A stretch of DNA of 64,000 bases, taken from the NCBI RefSeq assembly GCF_019059575.1, contig NW_024881520.1:558001-622000 (forward strand), read 5' to 3'. Both the position numbers and the translations under genes were made by a program. This DNA comes from Amphibalanus amphitrite. Taxonomy: Eukaryota > Arthropoda > Thecostraca > Balanomorpha > Balanidae. Shown here one piece after another: positions 1 through 10,970 of this stretch; positions within the stretch are counted from its first letter, which is position 1, and the number at the start of each line of letters is the position of its first letter. Below the pieces are notes generated by a model that saw only the letters and a list, made by a program, of their open reading frames with translations, was not told the origin of the DNA and did not search any database.

Positions 1-778
1 ACACGATCGTGAAGTGAGGAGGGTGAACGCGGACTCGGGAGTCGGGAGTCACGACCGTGCCAGGTGACCGGCGCGTCCACACCGCCGTGTGTCGCAGCCG
101 ACAAGGTCGACCCCCCCCCCCCTCCTTACTGAGGGGGAGGGGAGAGCGCCGGGTACGCGCGGCCGTCGGACGGCCGTGACTTGTGAACTTCAGCCACTGA
201 GTTATGGCCCACCGTGTTCCTATAGTCGCAGCATTGGTCATTGATGATTGGTGCGTATCAGTGATACGGTATCACAGTATTGGCCAATTACTGAAGTAAT
301 TAATGTTAATGGAGTTATCCATTAGCACTTGCCTCCTCAATTTATTGGTGGTATTATTTTGTTTTTCAATTTAAAGTGTAGAACACTAGCCAGCATGGAG
401 CAGTGCGCCAGATACAGTGCGAGATAGAGCTAAAAAGTACAGTCACACAGAAAGCACAGTCATACCTACATCATGTGACTCTCAGTCTCGAACCACAATG
501 CCGTGCTGAGGCCGACAGCCTGACCCATCTCGGACTCTGCAACCCTCTCGGGTTTCCAGTCACTCAGAGGTCAGAGAGCCCGCAGAAGATGGCCCGCTAC
601 AGGGCTCGAACCGATTAGAGTACACCATGAGCGGCCGACTGGACACCTTGCCACTACGTCTGCAGGTCCATGTCGTTCGGCAAACGGCCTGAAGTGTCTT
701 GAGGTCATCATGGCTACAGGTGATGACGGGTACGTCATCATAGTACGCTGGGGTTGGGGTCCAAGGGCAAGAGAATGA
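1..778. other. Unassigned left flank
   Basis: No gene is supported here. There is a short C-run near 109-122 followed by G-rich sequence, then AT-rich DNA. The reading frame of the downstream reverse transcriptase is closed by a TGA at 776-778, so the LINE protein cannot be extended leftward in frame. Confidence 0.5.
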
Positions 779-2791
779 CTGACGTGGCGAGCTTTTTTAT
801 CACTCTACATACCTGTTCTGGACAAGCACGCGCCGATACGGAGCCGCAAGGTTCACAACCCATCTGCCCCGCCGGTCACGGCCGCCACTAAGGACTTGAT
901 GGCGAGCCGCCGCGGCGCTCTGCGCACCCTCGGCAGAGACTCGAGCGAATACCGCGATCTGAACCGATCTGTCCGGTCCGCCATCCGCCGCGACACGCGC
1001 CTGGCCATAGAGTCCCGTATCAGGGAGCAGGGACCCCACACCGTGTGGCGCAACATTCGGAGTGTTGTTGCTGGCCGGAAGCGAGATGTCACCTCACCAC
1101 AGCTATCACCGAGCGCGCTGAATGAGTATTTCGTGTCTGTCGGGCCGAGGGTGGCGGCGGAGGTGGCCGGTGCGGCCGAGCACGCGGCGGACCTGCCCTG
1201 CCGCCTGCCGCGTGTGGGGGCCTGCGGCTTCTCAGTCTCTCCCATCGACCTCGACACGCTGACGATCGCGCTGTACAGCATGAGGAACTCGCCTGCGTGC
1301 GGATCTGATGGTTTGTGTGCTCGTGCTCTGAAGGTTGGCTTCCCCGCCGTCGGCTATGTCATCCTACATATCATTAACGCATGTCTCACCCAATCCGACT
1401 ACCCTCCAACCTGGAAACATTCGCTCATTCACCCCATCTTCAAGACCGGCGACCCATCCGATCCTTCCAACTTCCGTCCTATTTCCATCATCCCCACCAT
1501 CGCCAAACTAGTAGAGCGCGTTGTCCAGCGGCAGCTTTACCATTACCTATCCTCCAACCACCTCCTATCCCCCAGCCAGCACGGTTTCCGTCCGCGCCAT
1601 TCGACGGAAACCGCGCTGGCTACCGTAACCGACCAAATCCTCACAGCTGCCGACGGCGGGGAGATCACCCTCTTATGTCTTATTGACCTGAGCAAGTGTT
1701 TTGATATTATCGACCATGACATTTTACTTCGGAAACTCGAGCTGCACGGTGTGGATGTTCAGTGGTTTAAAGCTTACCTGACCGGCCATACCCAGAGTGT
1801 GTCACTCAGAGACCACACTGGAGCTGCCAGCGTCTCCCCGCCGATGCCGAACTCGATGGGGGTTTTCCAGGGGTCTGCCCTGGGCCCCCTCTTGTTTACC
1901 GTGTTTGCAAATGACATGTCACTGTTCGCTGCGGGTGCAAGTGTCGTGTAGTACGCTGACGACACCCAGGTGATTGTCTCTGGCAAAAAGAACGAACTTT
2001 CGGCTGTTATTCATAGCATGGAAAACTCATTGACTGCTTTGGATCAGTGGTTCTGCGCAAACGCCCTTAAAGTAAACGCAAACAAAACACAGCTCATCAC
2101 TCTCGGAACAGGTCAAAATTTGCGCGGCCTTCCAGACATCAAAATTGCCTTCCGCAACACTGACCTCGTACCTTGCCGCGAGGTAAAAAATCTTGGCGTT
2201 ATTTTCGACCAGAAATTATCATGGGACAGTCACGTGGGTGTCGTCGCCAGGCGATGCAGCGGTACTCTTGTCGCGCTGTCACATGTCCGTCACGTCCTGC
2301 CTGTCGGTGTCATCAAGACACTTGTAGCCGCCTTGGTTCTCTCGCAGGTCACATACTGCCTTTCCGTCTACGGCAACGGCACTAAGAAAAACATTGACAG
2401 AATTCAAAAGATACTGAACTTTGCTGCACGAGTCATTTTTGGTAAGAGAAAATTTGATCATGTTAGTGACATGCGCGGGAAACTTGGCTGGCTGCCCGCT
2501 CAGCACATGGCCGACCACCGTACACTGTGTCTGGCGCACAAGGTGATTGCTGGTGGCGAGCCCGAGTCACTGGCGGCTGCATTCGTGTGCAACGGTGACC
2601 GGCGGTCCCGGCGCACGAGGCAGGACGGGCAGCTCTACGTGCCGAGGTCCAACACCGAGACCGGCAAGAGACGCTTTTGCTCGAGGGCACCTGCCCTCTT
2701 CAACCGGCTGTCGAGTGACCTGACACCGCTTAGCCAGCAGCGTTTTTCACGTACCGTGAAGAGACGCCTGCTGGATCTCCACCGAACGTGA
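779..2791 (+). pseudogene. LINE reverse transcriptase with amber stop before YADD
   Basis: One frame runs from about 779 to the TGA at 2789-2791, broken once by TAG at 1949-1951. It begins with a DKHAPIRSRKV linker (around 810-850), the segment that usually joins endonuclease to RT. Then come the RT fingers/palm motifs: IHPIFKTGDPSDPSNFRPIS near 1425-1485, HGFRPRHSTETAL near 1580-1617, LIDLSKCFDIIDHD near 1678-1720, and GVFQGSALGPLLF near 1860-1900. The TAG follows, and the very next codons are the catalytic YADD at 1952-1963. The post-RT region (VLSQVTYCLSVYG, IQKILNFAARVIFG) is intact. Without readthrough the stop removes the active site, so I call it inactive. The family assignment is by motif only. 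Confidence 0.85.
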
Positions 2792-2848
2792 CCGTTCCGA
2801 CAGCCGTGGCCGCCACAGCACAGGGGTAGCCCTGTGTACCGTGTATGA

Positions 2849-2852
<4 letters not shown>

Positions 2853-2892
<40 letters not shown>
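2853..2892. repeat. (GT)n microsatellite
   Basis: About 20 uninterrupted GT units lie in the 3' UTR of the LINE, followed by a T-run. Confidence 0.95.
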
Positions 2893-2895
<3 letters not shown>

Positions 2896-3194
2896 TTTTA
2901 TCCATGACAGCGACCATGTTTGACTCGGAGCTTAATAGCCACACTTTGAGTGGACCGCTCTACGATGGCAAATACAAATACAAATACAAATGCCTTGTTT
3001 GCGAGTTTGCGGTATTCCCGACTCGTAAATCAAACGGCACGTCGGCGATAAAGCATCTCATTGACGGACGACGGTCTAATCTCATTGATGAATTGTGCTG
3101 CATATGCGGGAATCATACCGGCAACCACGGATAACAAAAAGTTTCTGTTACTCGTTTCTTGTAGCGTATATGTTACAGGCAAAGTGAAAACTCG

Positions 3195-3355
3195 GGCATT
3201 TTGCAAAATGCCTAGGCAATTTGCAAAATGCCTGACCGGCTAGGCATTTTGCAAAATGCCCAAGCAATTTGCAAAATGCCTGACCGCCAGGCATTTTGCG
3301 AAATGCCTAGGCAGTTTGCAAACTGCCTGACCCACCAGGCATTTTGCAAAATGCC
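3195..3355. repeat. Left array of palindromic units (7 copies)
   Basis: Seven tandem variants of GGCATTTTGCAAAATGCC are separated by 1-6 nt. Some units carry compensating changes in both halves (GGCAGTTTGCAAACTGCC), which preserves the palindrome. Confidence 0.9.
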
Positions 3356-3759
3356 TGAGTTGTGATTGATTTATTTTACCGTTTTTGTTTACCACAGGCG
3401 TTGACCATGTCGCTCCCATGTGCCTGAGCCCCAAACACATTCAATATTTACGAATATACCCACGTCTTGCGCCACTTCCGTCGAGATGGAACCACTACTG
3501 AATGGTGTAGAATGAGCCAACGTCTCCATGTAATTTTCGTATACGGAGTTGTAGCCGTTCGTGTGTAGGAATGCTGCGATGGGGCGCGGAGCATGGCACA
3601 GAGAAACATGGGCGCGGAAAAATGCGGCGACCGGCCGAATATTGACCCGACATTCTTCGCTTCCCGTGCTTATTTACATCACGGCAAGAGAGGGCCGCAG
3701 CGACACGGGGTTGCCAGCGAACGATAGAACAGAGACAAGCGTATCCAATAAACATTTTT

Positions 3760-4681
3760 CCCTCGCCCGCACATGGGGGGTGGGGGGGTGGGGGTTGTTG
3801 CCACCCCCCCCCCCCCCCAAGGTAGTCTTTCTGCTCTGCACTCAACATTTTTAGAGCTAGAAAGCTGATTTTTTGTATAGCTGCTTGTCTATCCTTTCTT
3901 GATGTTCGCTGATAATTTCAAGTTTCTGTGATTTTTGGTTTCGGAGATATGACCTTGTTTTTCAGGTCATGTCATGACCCAAATGGCCAATTTTCAACAT
4001 CTTGCGTTTGCCATGGGCCTTGTGAGCTTTTGACACCCTGATTTCGGCCTTTTTTGCCAGTCTTACCTCCCACCTATCATGGAACATGTTGTTCGACGAT
4101 GTACAGGGGTCAAGGTCAGGGTCAAGGTCAACCTAGGTCATCTAAGATAATTGCGTTTTAGGCAAGCTGAATTTACTTTTTGTGAAGTTTTTCGATTGCA
4201 TTTTTGGTAAAAGCTTCTCAGATCATGATTTCATGTAATATGGACCCAAAAACAATCGGTGCACACATCAGTGTACACACAGACACACACAGACATACAA
4301 ACACATATAATTGACCTTGACCTAACTTGACCTGAAATGACCTCAGCAGCAAAATTCTGGTCGGGTAGTGTGACAAAGAGGTTCTAGCTGGCTTGGCACC
4401 AGAAAACAGCATCGTCATCGGTATTTGATAAGCAGCGCACTTGATATCCAGCGGTGACCCAAAACAGCAACATTTTTTAGTTTGACCTTACCTGGAAGGT
4501 CAATGACTGACCTGAGAAGGTAAAACTGGGTTTCATTGGATTCGTCTCTTCCCAAAGAATCTTTTTGGTCTTTACCGCTAAGCTCTATCTCCAACAGGAA
4601 CGAAATGGCGCGGGGGGGTGGCAACCACCCCCCCCCCCCATGTGCGTTCTAGGATGGGAAAATGGCATGTGCGGGCGAGGG
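3760..4681. mobile_element. TTAA-family (piggyBac-like) MITE, copy A
   Basis: The ends are perfect 16-bp inverted repeats, CCCTCGCCCGCACATG at the left and its complement ending at 4681. The right end is followed by TTAA (4682-4685); the left flank now reads TTTT. Both subterminal regions carry G-run/C-run hairpins (3773-3815 and 4607-4640). The interior contains many AGGTCA/TGACCT half-sites, for example around 4105-4140 and 4310-4345. There is no coding capacity. It is nested inside the 3166-5539 element. Confidence 0.7.
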
Positions 4682-5314
4682 TTAATTACGTGTCACGTGG
4701 AAAGAAATAGTCTATATCTTGAGAAATCAGCCATTTTCGGTACATTTCAGGAAAAACAGAATTTAAAAAACAATGGAAATGCATTGGAATGAGATGAGAT
4801 ACATTCCATAGACAACAAGGACATGTGGCTTTTCCGCTTTTCCAGAAAAACAAGTTTTTGGTCATTCACGACCCACGTGCACACCTTTGTAATAAAAAGA
4901 CGCTTAGAAATTACAAGTTTTATATGCAATGGGCATGCTCATCTTTACACAGTCACAATGCATTGATAATGTAGACGTGTGGCTCGCCAACCAAGCTACC
5001 GTACATCGAAAGAACATTATTTTCTGATCAATATCCACACAAAGTATTTCCAGAGTCATCAAGGCTCTTAGAAACATAACCGTGTTTAACGCGCGTTTAC
5101 CGATAAAACCGCGCCGGGCGTCCGGTAGCCGGCGCGGCGCGGCGGCCGGGCCGCTCGCGCTGCCTGGGGCTCAGTAACCTTGAACTCGGCAGCGCTACCC
5201 GGAGAATGTCTCACTGTGTGTCCTCCCACTTGGTGCGTATCGCTTGTGATCAACCCCTGTTGGCGGCACTTACAATGATGCTTACGCATCGTCGCTGGTG
5301 TGAGTTCGATGTCA

Positions 5315-5510
5315 GGCATTTTGCAAACTGCCTGAGAAAATAATTTCAGGCAGTTTGCAAAATGCCTGGTGGGCCAGGCAGTTTGCAAACTGCCTAGGCA
5401 TTTTGCAAAATGCCTGGCCGGTCAGGCATTTTGCAAATTGCCTGGGCATTTTGCAAAATGCCTAGCCAGTCAGGCATTTTGCAAATTGCCTAGGCATTTT
5501 GCAAAATGCC
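5315..5510. repeat. Right array of palindromic units (8 copies)
   Basis: Eight variants of the same 18-bp palindrome are arranged as the reverse complement of the 3195-3355 array, with matching spacer sequence (for example CTGACCGGC against GCCGGTCAG). Confidence 0.9.
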
Positions 5511-5539
5511 CGAGTTTTCACTTTGCCTGTAACATATAC

Positions 5540-6562
5540 ACAAACGCTCCTCGTATCACACAAATCACTATTCGTGTATTCACGGTGGGTAGCGGCCATT
5601 TTCGATCAACGTGACACACTGCTCCGCACAGTGCACACGTTGTGCACTGTGCACGCGGGACAGGCAGCTGTCTGGGGGACACCGGACCGACGTACCCTGT
5701 GAACCCGGCGCGCGGGCGGCGGGCGGCGGACCCCAAAAGCGGGCATGTCGCGGTCACCGGCCGCGGAGTGTATCACGTGCATCAGCGCGGCGGCCAAATC
5801 ACCGCTATTGCCCCAACCGGTCTTCTATTCTGGGTCCCTGGCAAACATTGACGCGTGCTTGTCATGATTGTTCATATATATAGTGAGCACGCCTTGCCTC
5901 GGTCTCGACTAATGGTCACGTTATGGTCTGGTAAGACTGTTCATCGGTTACCTTTGGGAGCAGCCCTGAGTTGCTCCTAAGAACAAGTTGAAGGGCTAGA
6001 GGGGGTTAAAACAACCCATGAAAAATTTAGGGAAAATCAGGTTTGGCTATAGGATCCAGTGAGGACGGTAAACGGGAGCGCCAGTTTTGATCTTGTGGTT
6101 TCCAACTTGTAGTGGTACCTACACAAAAATTCAGAATGGTAACTTTTTTTAAATAAAAATACAGGTGGACAATGCTGCCGCACACTTTTAGATAAAATCG
6201 GGCAACTTTGGCCCAGTTTGAGATCTGCAGTCCCTCCCCCTAGTTTATTGTTCGCGATGGCTCCAAGCACGCCAGCGATGTGGAGCTGAAACTTGGCATA
6301 GCTGACCTTTGATCCAAGCTGCATATTGTGATATCAAATGCATTTTCTGGTCCGGTCAGGTCACTGACCTATGACGTCATAGATAACTCTCTGCACGGTC
6401 CTCAGATATGTCGCAACTTCGCAACGCCCTCAGTGCCAGGGGAACTTTCACAGGGAGATGAAACTTACAGGATGTAGTATCCTCCTGAGGTTTCACAACT
6501 TGTTTATCTCGGATTTTTTCTGAAGGTCACATGAGGTCAGGTGGTCACGTGACATCACCATT
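5540..6562. other. GC-rich spacer and fragment of the AGGTCA repeat family
   Basis: 5640-5870 is GC-rich with no convincing exon. From about 6230 to 6562 the sequence aligns by eye with 41806-42100 (shared blocks: GCTGAAACTTGGCATA, GACCTATGACGTCATA, GTCGCAACTTCGCAACGCC). It is therefore an internal fragment of the TTAA/AGGTCA family, interrupted at TTAA by the next element. Confidence 0.6.
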
Positions 6563-6566
6563 TTAA

Positions 6567-7355
6567 CCCGGCAGGCGGTGGGCCTCCCGGCCACCTTCAG
6601 CGCGGTGGGGGGGGGGGGGCATTTTTGCCCCCCCCCCCGTATCTCCAAAACATATACCTACCTACTGTTAAATTTGTCGAGGGGAATCCAATTTCATTGA
6701 CCTCGGGGTCACCGATGACGTCACAGATCAGGTCAAAGATAAAATGTTTTGCCGGTCACGGGTCTTCTATAGAATACGCTATAACATCAAGTAAAACGCA
6801 TTTTATCGATAATCAGCGATAGGGCGTCATTTGCGTAGTACATATATTGCTATTAGAGGTTACTGATAATACCAGGTCAGGTCACAGGTCAGGTCACCAA
6901 GGGTCAGCACGTGAATCCAATTTTACTAGGGCTGTGTGATGCATGTTTTATGACCAATTTTTTCATTTCAAACTCAATGGTGTTGGTTATACGAACATCA
7001 GGAACGGTTTAGGTCACTACCTGGTGGAGGTCAGGTCAATGTCAGGTCAAAAAAGGTCAACTTTCAAAGTTGATATTCTTGCATAAAATGGGTATCGATT
7101 CGATGCAGCTCGTCACGGTGAGTCTAATAGTGGTCTTTGTTTTTTGGGGGTCGAAAACGGCAGAACATGACGTCACTCTGACGTCATTTGCGGCCAACCC
7201 ATCATAGCCTTTGGAACTTTTTTTCTGTCACAATGTGTAAAATTGATGCCCGGGAGGGTACTGAAAGTTTGGTGACGATCGGCGCAGCAGTTCTAGAGAT
7301 ATGTCGAAAAGTCTGGAGGAGGGGGAGGGCAAAATAGCCCCCCCACGGGCGCGGG
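6567..7355. mobile_element. TTAA-family MITE, copy B
   Basis: It is bounded by TTAA at 6563-6566 and 7356-7359, with ends CCCGGC and GCGCGGG. G/C-run hairpins lie near both ends (6604-6638 and 7318-7345), and AGGTCA motifs occur throughout (6875-6905, 7025-7060). No ORF of note. It appears inserted into an older member of the same family. Confidence 0.6.
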
Positions 7356-7359
7356 TTAA

Positions 7360-8701
7360 CACTGTACATAAACAGATAAATGAATTAGGTACTGAGGCTC
7401 GACCAAAAAAGTGGGCCAAAATTGCACGAGACTATACGGTACCTACTGGGAAGAGTGAATGTGATGGGTAGCCAATGGGATGTATGATATAGGTAGTTAG
7501 ATGACGCTCTTGTTTAAATGTTGAGTACGTCTGTCTGTGGGAAGTCACTGTGGATCGCTACACCCGAATAAGAGTCTGCCTCAGTCCCACCCGGATCTTC
7601 TGTTCTACCGTCACGGCGTCACATATCATCGTCAGCCGCCACACTGCACCGCTGGCGCGGCCCGCCGTGGTCGCGTAGGTCAGTTCTGCGCTGCCGGCGC
7701 GGCGCGCGCGGGGACGCTCGGACGGCCGGACACATCCTGGTGGAGCGGGCCGATCGGACTCGGCGTGCTGCACCGTGTGCAGAGAGCCAGTGCGGCCGCC
7801 GCGGGCACCCGGGCAGGACGTCGTGCGGCGAGAGGGGCGACACTGCAGGAACGCGCAGAGGACAGACTGGCCGACCGCGGGAGCAGCCAGTGGCCGCGGG
7901 ACAACACGCCTCAACAGAGCCGGCACACGTCATCAGAGATCGCCATGATTTGGCTTCTGGGAAGCGGTGAGTTGCAATGGTTATCGGGGCACCGGCATCT
8001 AAAGGAATGGGGCATTGTTTGGTGTCGCATGATTTGAAACGTGGCTGCACTTCTACAATCTACATCCTAAGAGCAGAACGGCCATTAGCTCTCAAACTTG
8101 GTGCATCATTGGGGACACGCATAGAGGGGTGGCCAGCACTGAAGTCATTTGGGATCCCCTCTGCATGTGCACAAGTGAAGGTTCGCCTTTACATCTCATG
8201 ATTAACACGGCATCGGGTCAATTATGTTACACTTGCCGTGCAGGGCTCAGTAAAGGCTCACTATTGCTCCTATTTGTCAGTCTATTGTTCCCGCAAAAGA
8301 GTCTTATTAGCTACAGAAACTGTGCGAATGCTCAGGACAATCTTGGTTAATGCTCACATGCCCCAAGCATTCACCCTTTCCATGTCCAGCTATCACTATC
8401 GTTTTCACCTCACCCCTTATGGCCAGTCGTTCAGTTCTCAGTAGGCATTGCATCAGATGCCGACAATCTTGACCGGACGTCCATGAGGACTTCGATAGTG
8501 CAACAGAACGTGCATGACGTTTCCGGATGAGGAGTCGGTGAATGGAACATTAGCCCATTTCCCCATTGAGGTACCTAAAAGTGTTGACCTTAGGTTTAAT
8601 TTGAGGTCACGTAAGAAGAAGAGCTTTTAAGAGCTACATGGGTTGTTATCCCTTCGATGTTGAAGCTATATCACGAAGTATGCATTAATTCGATCACGAA
8701 C
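7360..8701. other. Unassigned interval
   Basis: GC-rich DNA at 7600-7930 gives open frames on both strands without recognisable domains or consistent splice sites. The remainder is AT-rich. I see no supported gene. Confidence 0.4.
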
Positions 8702-8705
8702 TTAA

Positions 8706-9470
8706 CCCTCGCCGGACCTATTGGTTCTCTACATACCTACGTCCCGGCCGAGGGTGAAGGGGCGGATGCGACCCCTCCTCGCCCCATTTTAAGCTCGAGC
8801 CCCGCGGAAAAAAGAGCGTATGCGCCGTTACGAGACGCATCGACTGGTACCCGGTTTCAGGTCAACTGGCTACCTCTGAGGTCAGGTCAAGTACCTACCC
8901 CAAGGTATGGGTTATAGGTTTTTTGTCAATAACATCGACAAAAATAGTCGCAGAGCACGATGTTGGCACCACCGTGTTCTCCATACTTAGGAGCGTCGAA
9001 TATGATAAGCTTTTTGTTTAGGTAAGGTCAAGTTAAGGTCAGTTCACATCGAGGTCAAGGTCAGGTCGAGCCACTCAGGTCACGCAGTTGGTCGAAGGAG
9101 TGTAGTAAATCCGTTCCTTTTATCCTAATTATTTAACACAAGTTCAACACATATGCATTAATTTGGTTCCGTTCATATAGGTCCACACTCTCTTTAGGGC
9201 CTTGACACTCTCCGTCACCCTCAAAACCTATACAATAACTTTTTAAAATAGCGTCATATGCGAAGTCCCTAAACGGCACCTCACCGTTACAGCTGCAATA
9301 GCACACAATTCGTGTGCAATAAAAATACACACTTTTCGCAACAGGAGGTCATACTCATATTGCACATCGATTCGGCAGGTCTTGCCGAGTCCATTGGTGC
9401 CTTTCCCGTCTCGCTAGCTCGATTTGATCGGGAGTTACATAGTGACGAAGAAGTCCTATGACGGCGAGGG
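8706..9470. mobile_element. TTAA-family MITE, copy C
   Basis: The left end is TTAA (8702-8705) then CCCTCGCCGGACCTATTGG, which matches in reverse complement the right end of the copy at 41742-42773. The right end is GGCGAGGG followed by TTAC, a one-base change from TTAA. AGGTCA motifs cluster at 8870-8890 and 9030-9080. Confidence 0.65.
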
Positions 9471-9517
9471 TTACCTAAAGGCTTGGGATAATTTCATCGT
9501 TTTTGATCTGTGACAAT

Positions 9518-10667
9518 CCTCGCCCCGCTGGGGGGGGGGGCAATTTGGCCCCCCTGTGGTTTTTCCTGAATAGCAAGAAAACGGCGGCGCTCAGCGACGC
9601 CAAATTTTCAGTACCTTTCCGGGCATTAATTTCACACCTTCACACCAAATTTCAAGTCTTAGGTCACCTTAGGTCAGGAGTTATGGAGGTCAAACTGAGG
9701 TCATGTTCGAGCAAAAATGAGCAAAAAACATGAAATCGTGAAACGCTCACAAAAGTTACAGTTACCAAGCAATTTCAAAGTTCTTTATATGGTCATGTAG
9801 ACAAAAGATAGCGCTACAAAACTGCTATCTCGGATTTTCAAAATTTTTGGATTTCGACCCCAAAAATTAAAAAGAGATTTTTTTAGCAAACTAAAAAAAC
9901 GAATTTCGAAAAAAACCCGGAATATATGTGATAGTCCCTGCGCTCTTCTATATACATACCAAATTTTAGATCGATACCTCCTTTTTTGGCCAAGCTATAG
10001 CGAAAAAAAAAACTTCAAAATTGATAACGTCATATTTTTAAAGTCAATTTTTAGCAATTCTAGACCACGTAGCGCAAAACAAAAGCCACCATTGAACTCC
10101 CAGTGACGAGTTGCATTGAATCAATACCCATTTTATGCAAAAATATCAACTTTGAACTTTGACCTAATTTGACCTGACCTTGACCTGACCTTCACCGAAA
10201 CATAATCTAAACTGACCCTAAAGACTGCCTGACCCACATAATCGTATTTGGCATATAAAATGGACCATAAAACATGCATCACATGATATTTTCATAATGT
10301 GACCCTCAGTGACCTGACCTCTGTGACCTGACCTGGTACCAGTGACCTCAAATAGCAAAATATGTGTTTGACGAACATTTCCCCATCGATGATTTTCAAT
10401 GAAATGTACCTATTTTGCTCGATTTTACAACGCATTTCTTGAAATGCCTGTAAACGGTGAAAATTCGACATTTGACCTAACCTGTGGCGTCATCGGTTTG
10501 ACCTAGGTCAACGAATTTGGGACACAAGGTAGTTCCCTGATAGGGCTATCCAACACCGTTTACCGCTTGTCGCTATGTTGCGTGGTTCTCGAGATCTTAA
10601 GGGGGGGCCAAATTGCCCCCCCCCCCCCTTAAAAATAATTGGTCGGCAGACCCCAGCGGGGCGCGGG
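9518..10667. mobile_element. TTAA-family MITE, copy D
   Basis: The termini are inverted repeats (CCTCGCCCCGCTGGGG left; CCCCAGCGGGGCGCGGG right) with TTAA at 10668-10671 and a decayed CAAT at the left. G-run/C-run hairpins with a CAATTTGG-type loop sit at both ends (9527-9557, 10600-10628) and are themselves inverted copies. TGACCT clusters occur around 10155-10200 and 10300-10340. Confidence 0.65.
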
Positions 10668-10970
10668 TTAAGACGTGTCACAAATATGTACGTACGATTG
10701 GACCACCATTCCGTTCTGGCACGCGGATAACAAACGAGCAATCTCGACATAGCATCGATCCTAGCGCAGCCAGCTAGCACATGGCCACGTTTTCAGTGAT
10801 CCCAATCACCATATTTTCACAGCACATGAATATTCAAAAATCCAGCACAATCACCGGCTCCTAAAAGTAAACTGCGAAGAAGTCAGCACTTTTCCCCGCA
10901 ACTCGCAGTCCAGACGTAAATATGCGTGCGGTTTATTGTGTTGGCGGTTCCCATATAGGTAAGGATGTAC

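Larger units (their letters stand above)
779..2990 (+). mobile_element. 5'-truncated non-LTR retrotransposon (LINE; Jockey/CR1-like)
   Basis: The element consists of the C-terminal linker of an endonuclease-RT protein, the RT domain, the post-RT region, a short 3' UTR with a GT microsatellite, and a terminal run of three AAATAC hexamers plus AAA at 2970-2990. Short tandem 3' tails of this kind are typical of CR1/RTE/I-type LINEs. The endonuclease domain is missing, which fits 5' truncation during target-primed reverse transcription. No target duplication was identified, so the exact left border is a guess based on where the reading frame opens. Confidence 0.8.
3166..5539. mobile_element. Element bounded by inverted arrays of an 18-bp palindrome
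   Basis: The sequence from GTATATGTTAC at 3166 through about 3355 is repeated in reverse complement at about 5315-5539, ending GTAACATATAC. Each arm is an array of 7-8 variants of GGCATTTTGCAAAATGCC. The interior holds a nested TTAA-family element (3760-4681), AT-rich sequence and a GC-rich patch near 5100-5170, and shows no transposase. It looks like a non-autonomous DNA transposon with satellite-like terminal inverted repeats. No clear target duplication was found, so the outer limits are approximate. Confidence 0.6.

Noticed and set aside
2841..3134. Cys-Val repeat ORF
   Set aside because: It starts in the GT microsatellite of the LINE 3' UTR.
3195..3355. CRISPR-like regular repeats
   Set aside because: Units are palindromes separated by only 1-6 nt, with no unique spacers, in an animal genome; they form arms of an inverted repeat.
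7537..8037. 166-residue open frame in GC-rich DNA
   Set aside because: There are equally long frames on the opposite strand, no domain and no homologous-looking block.
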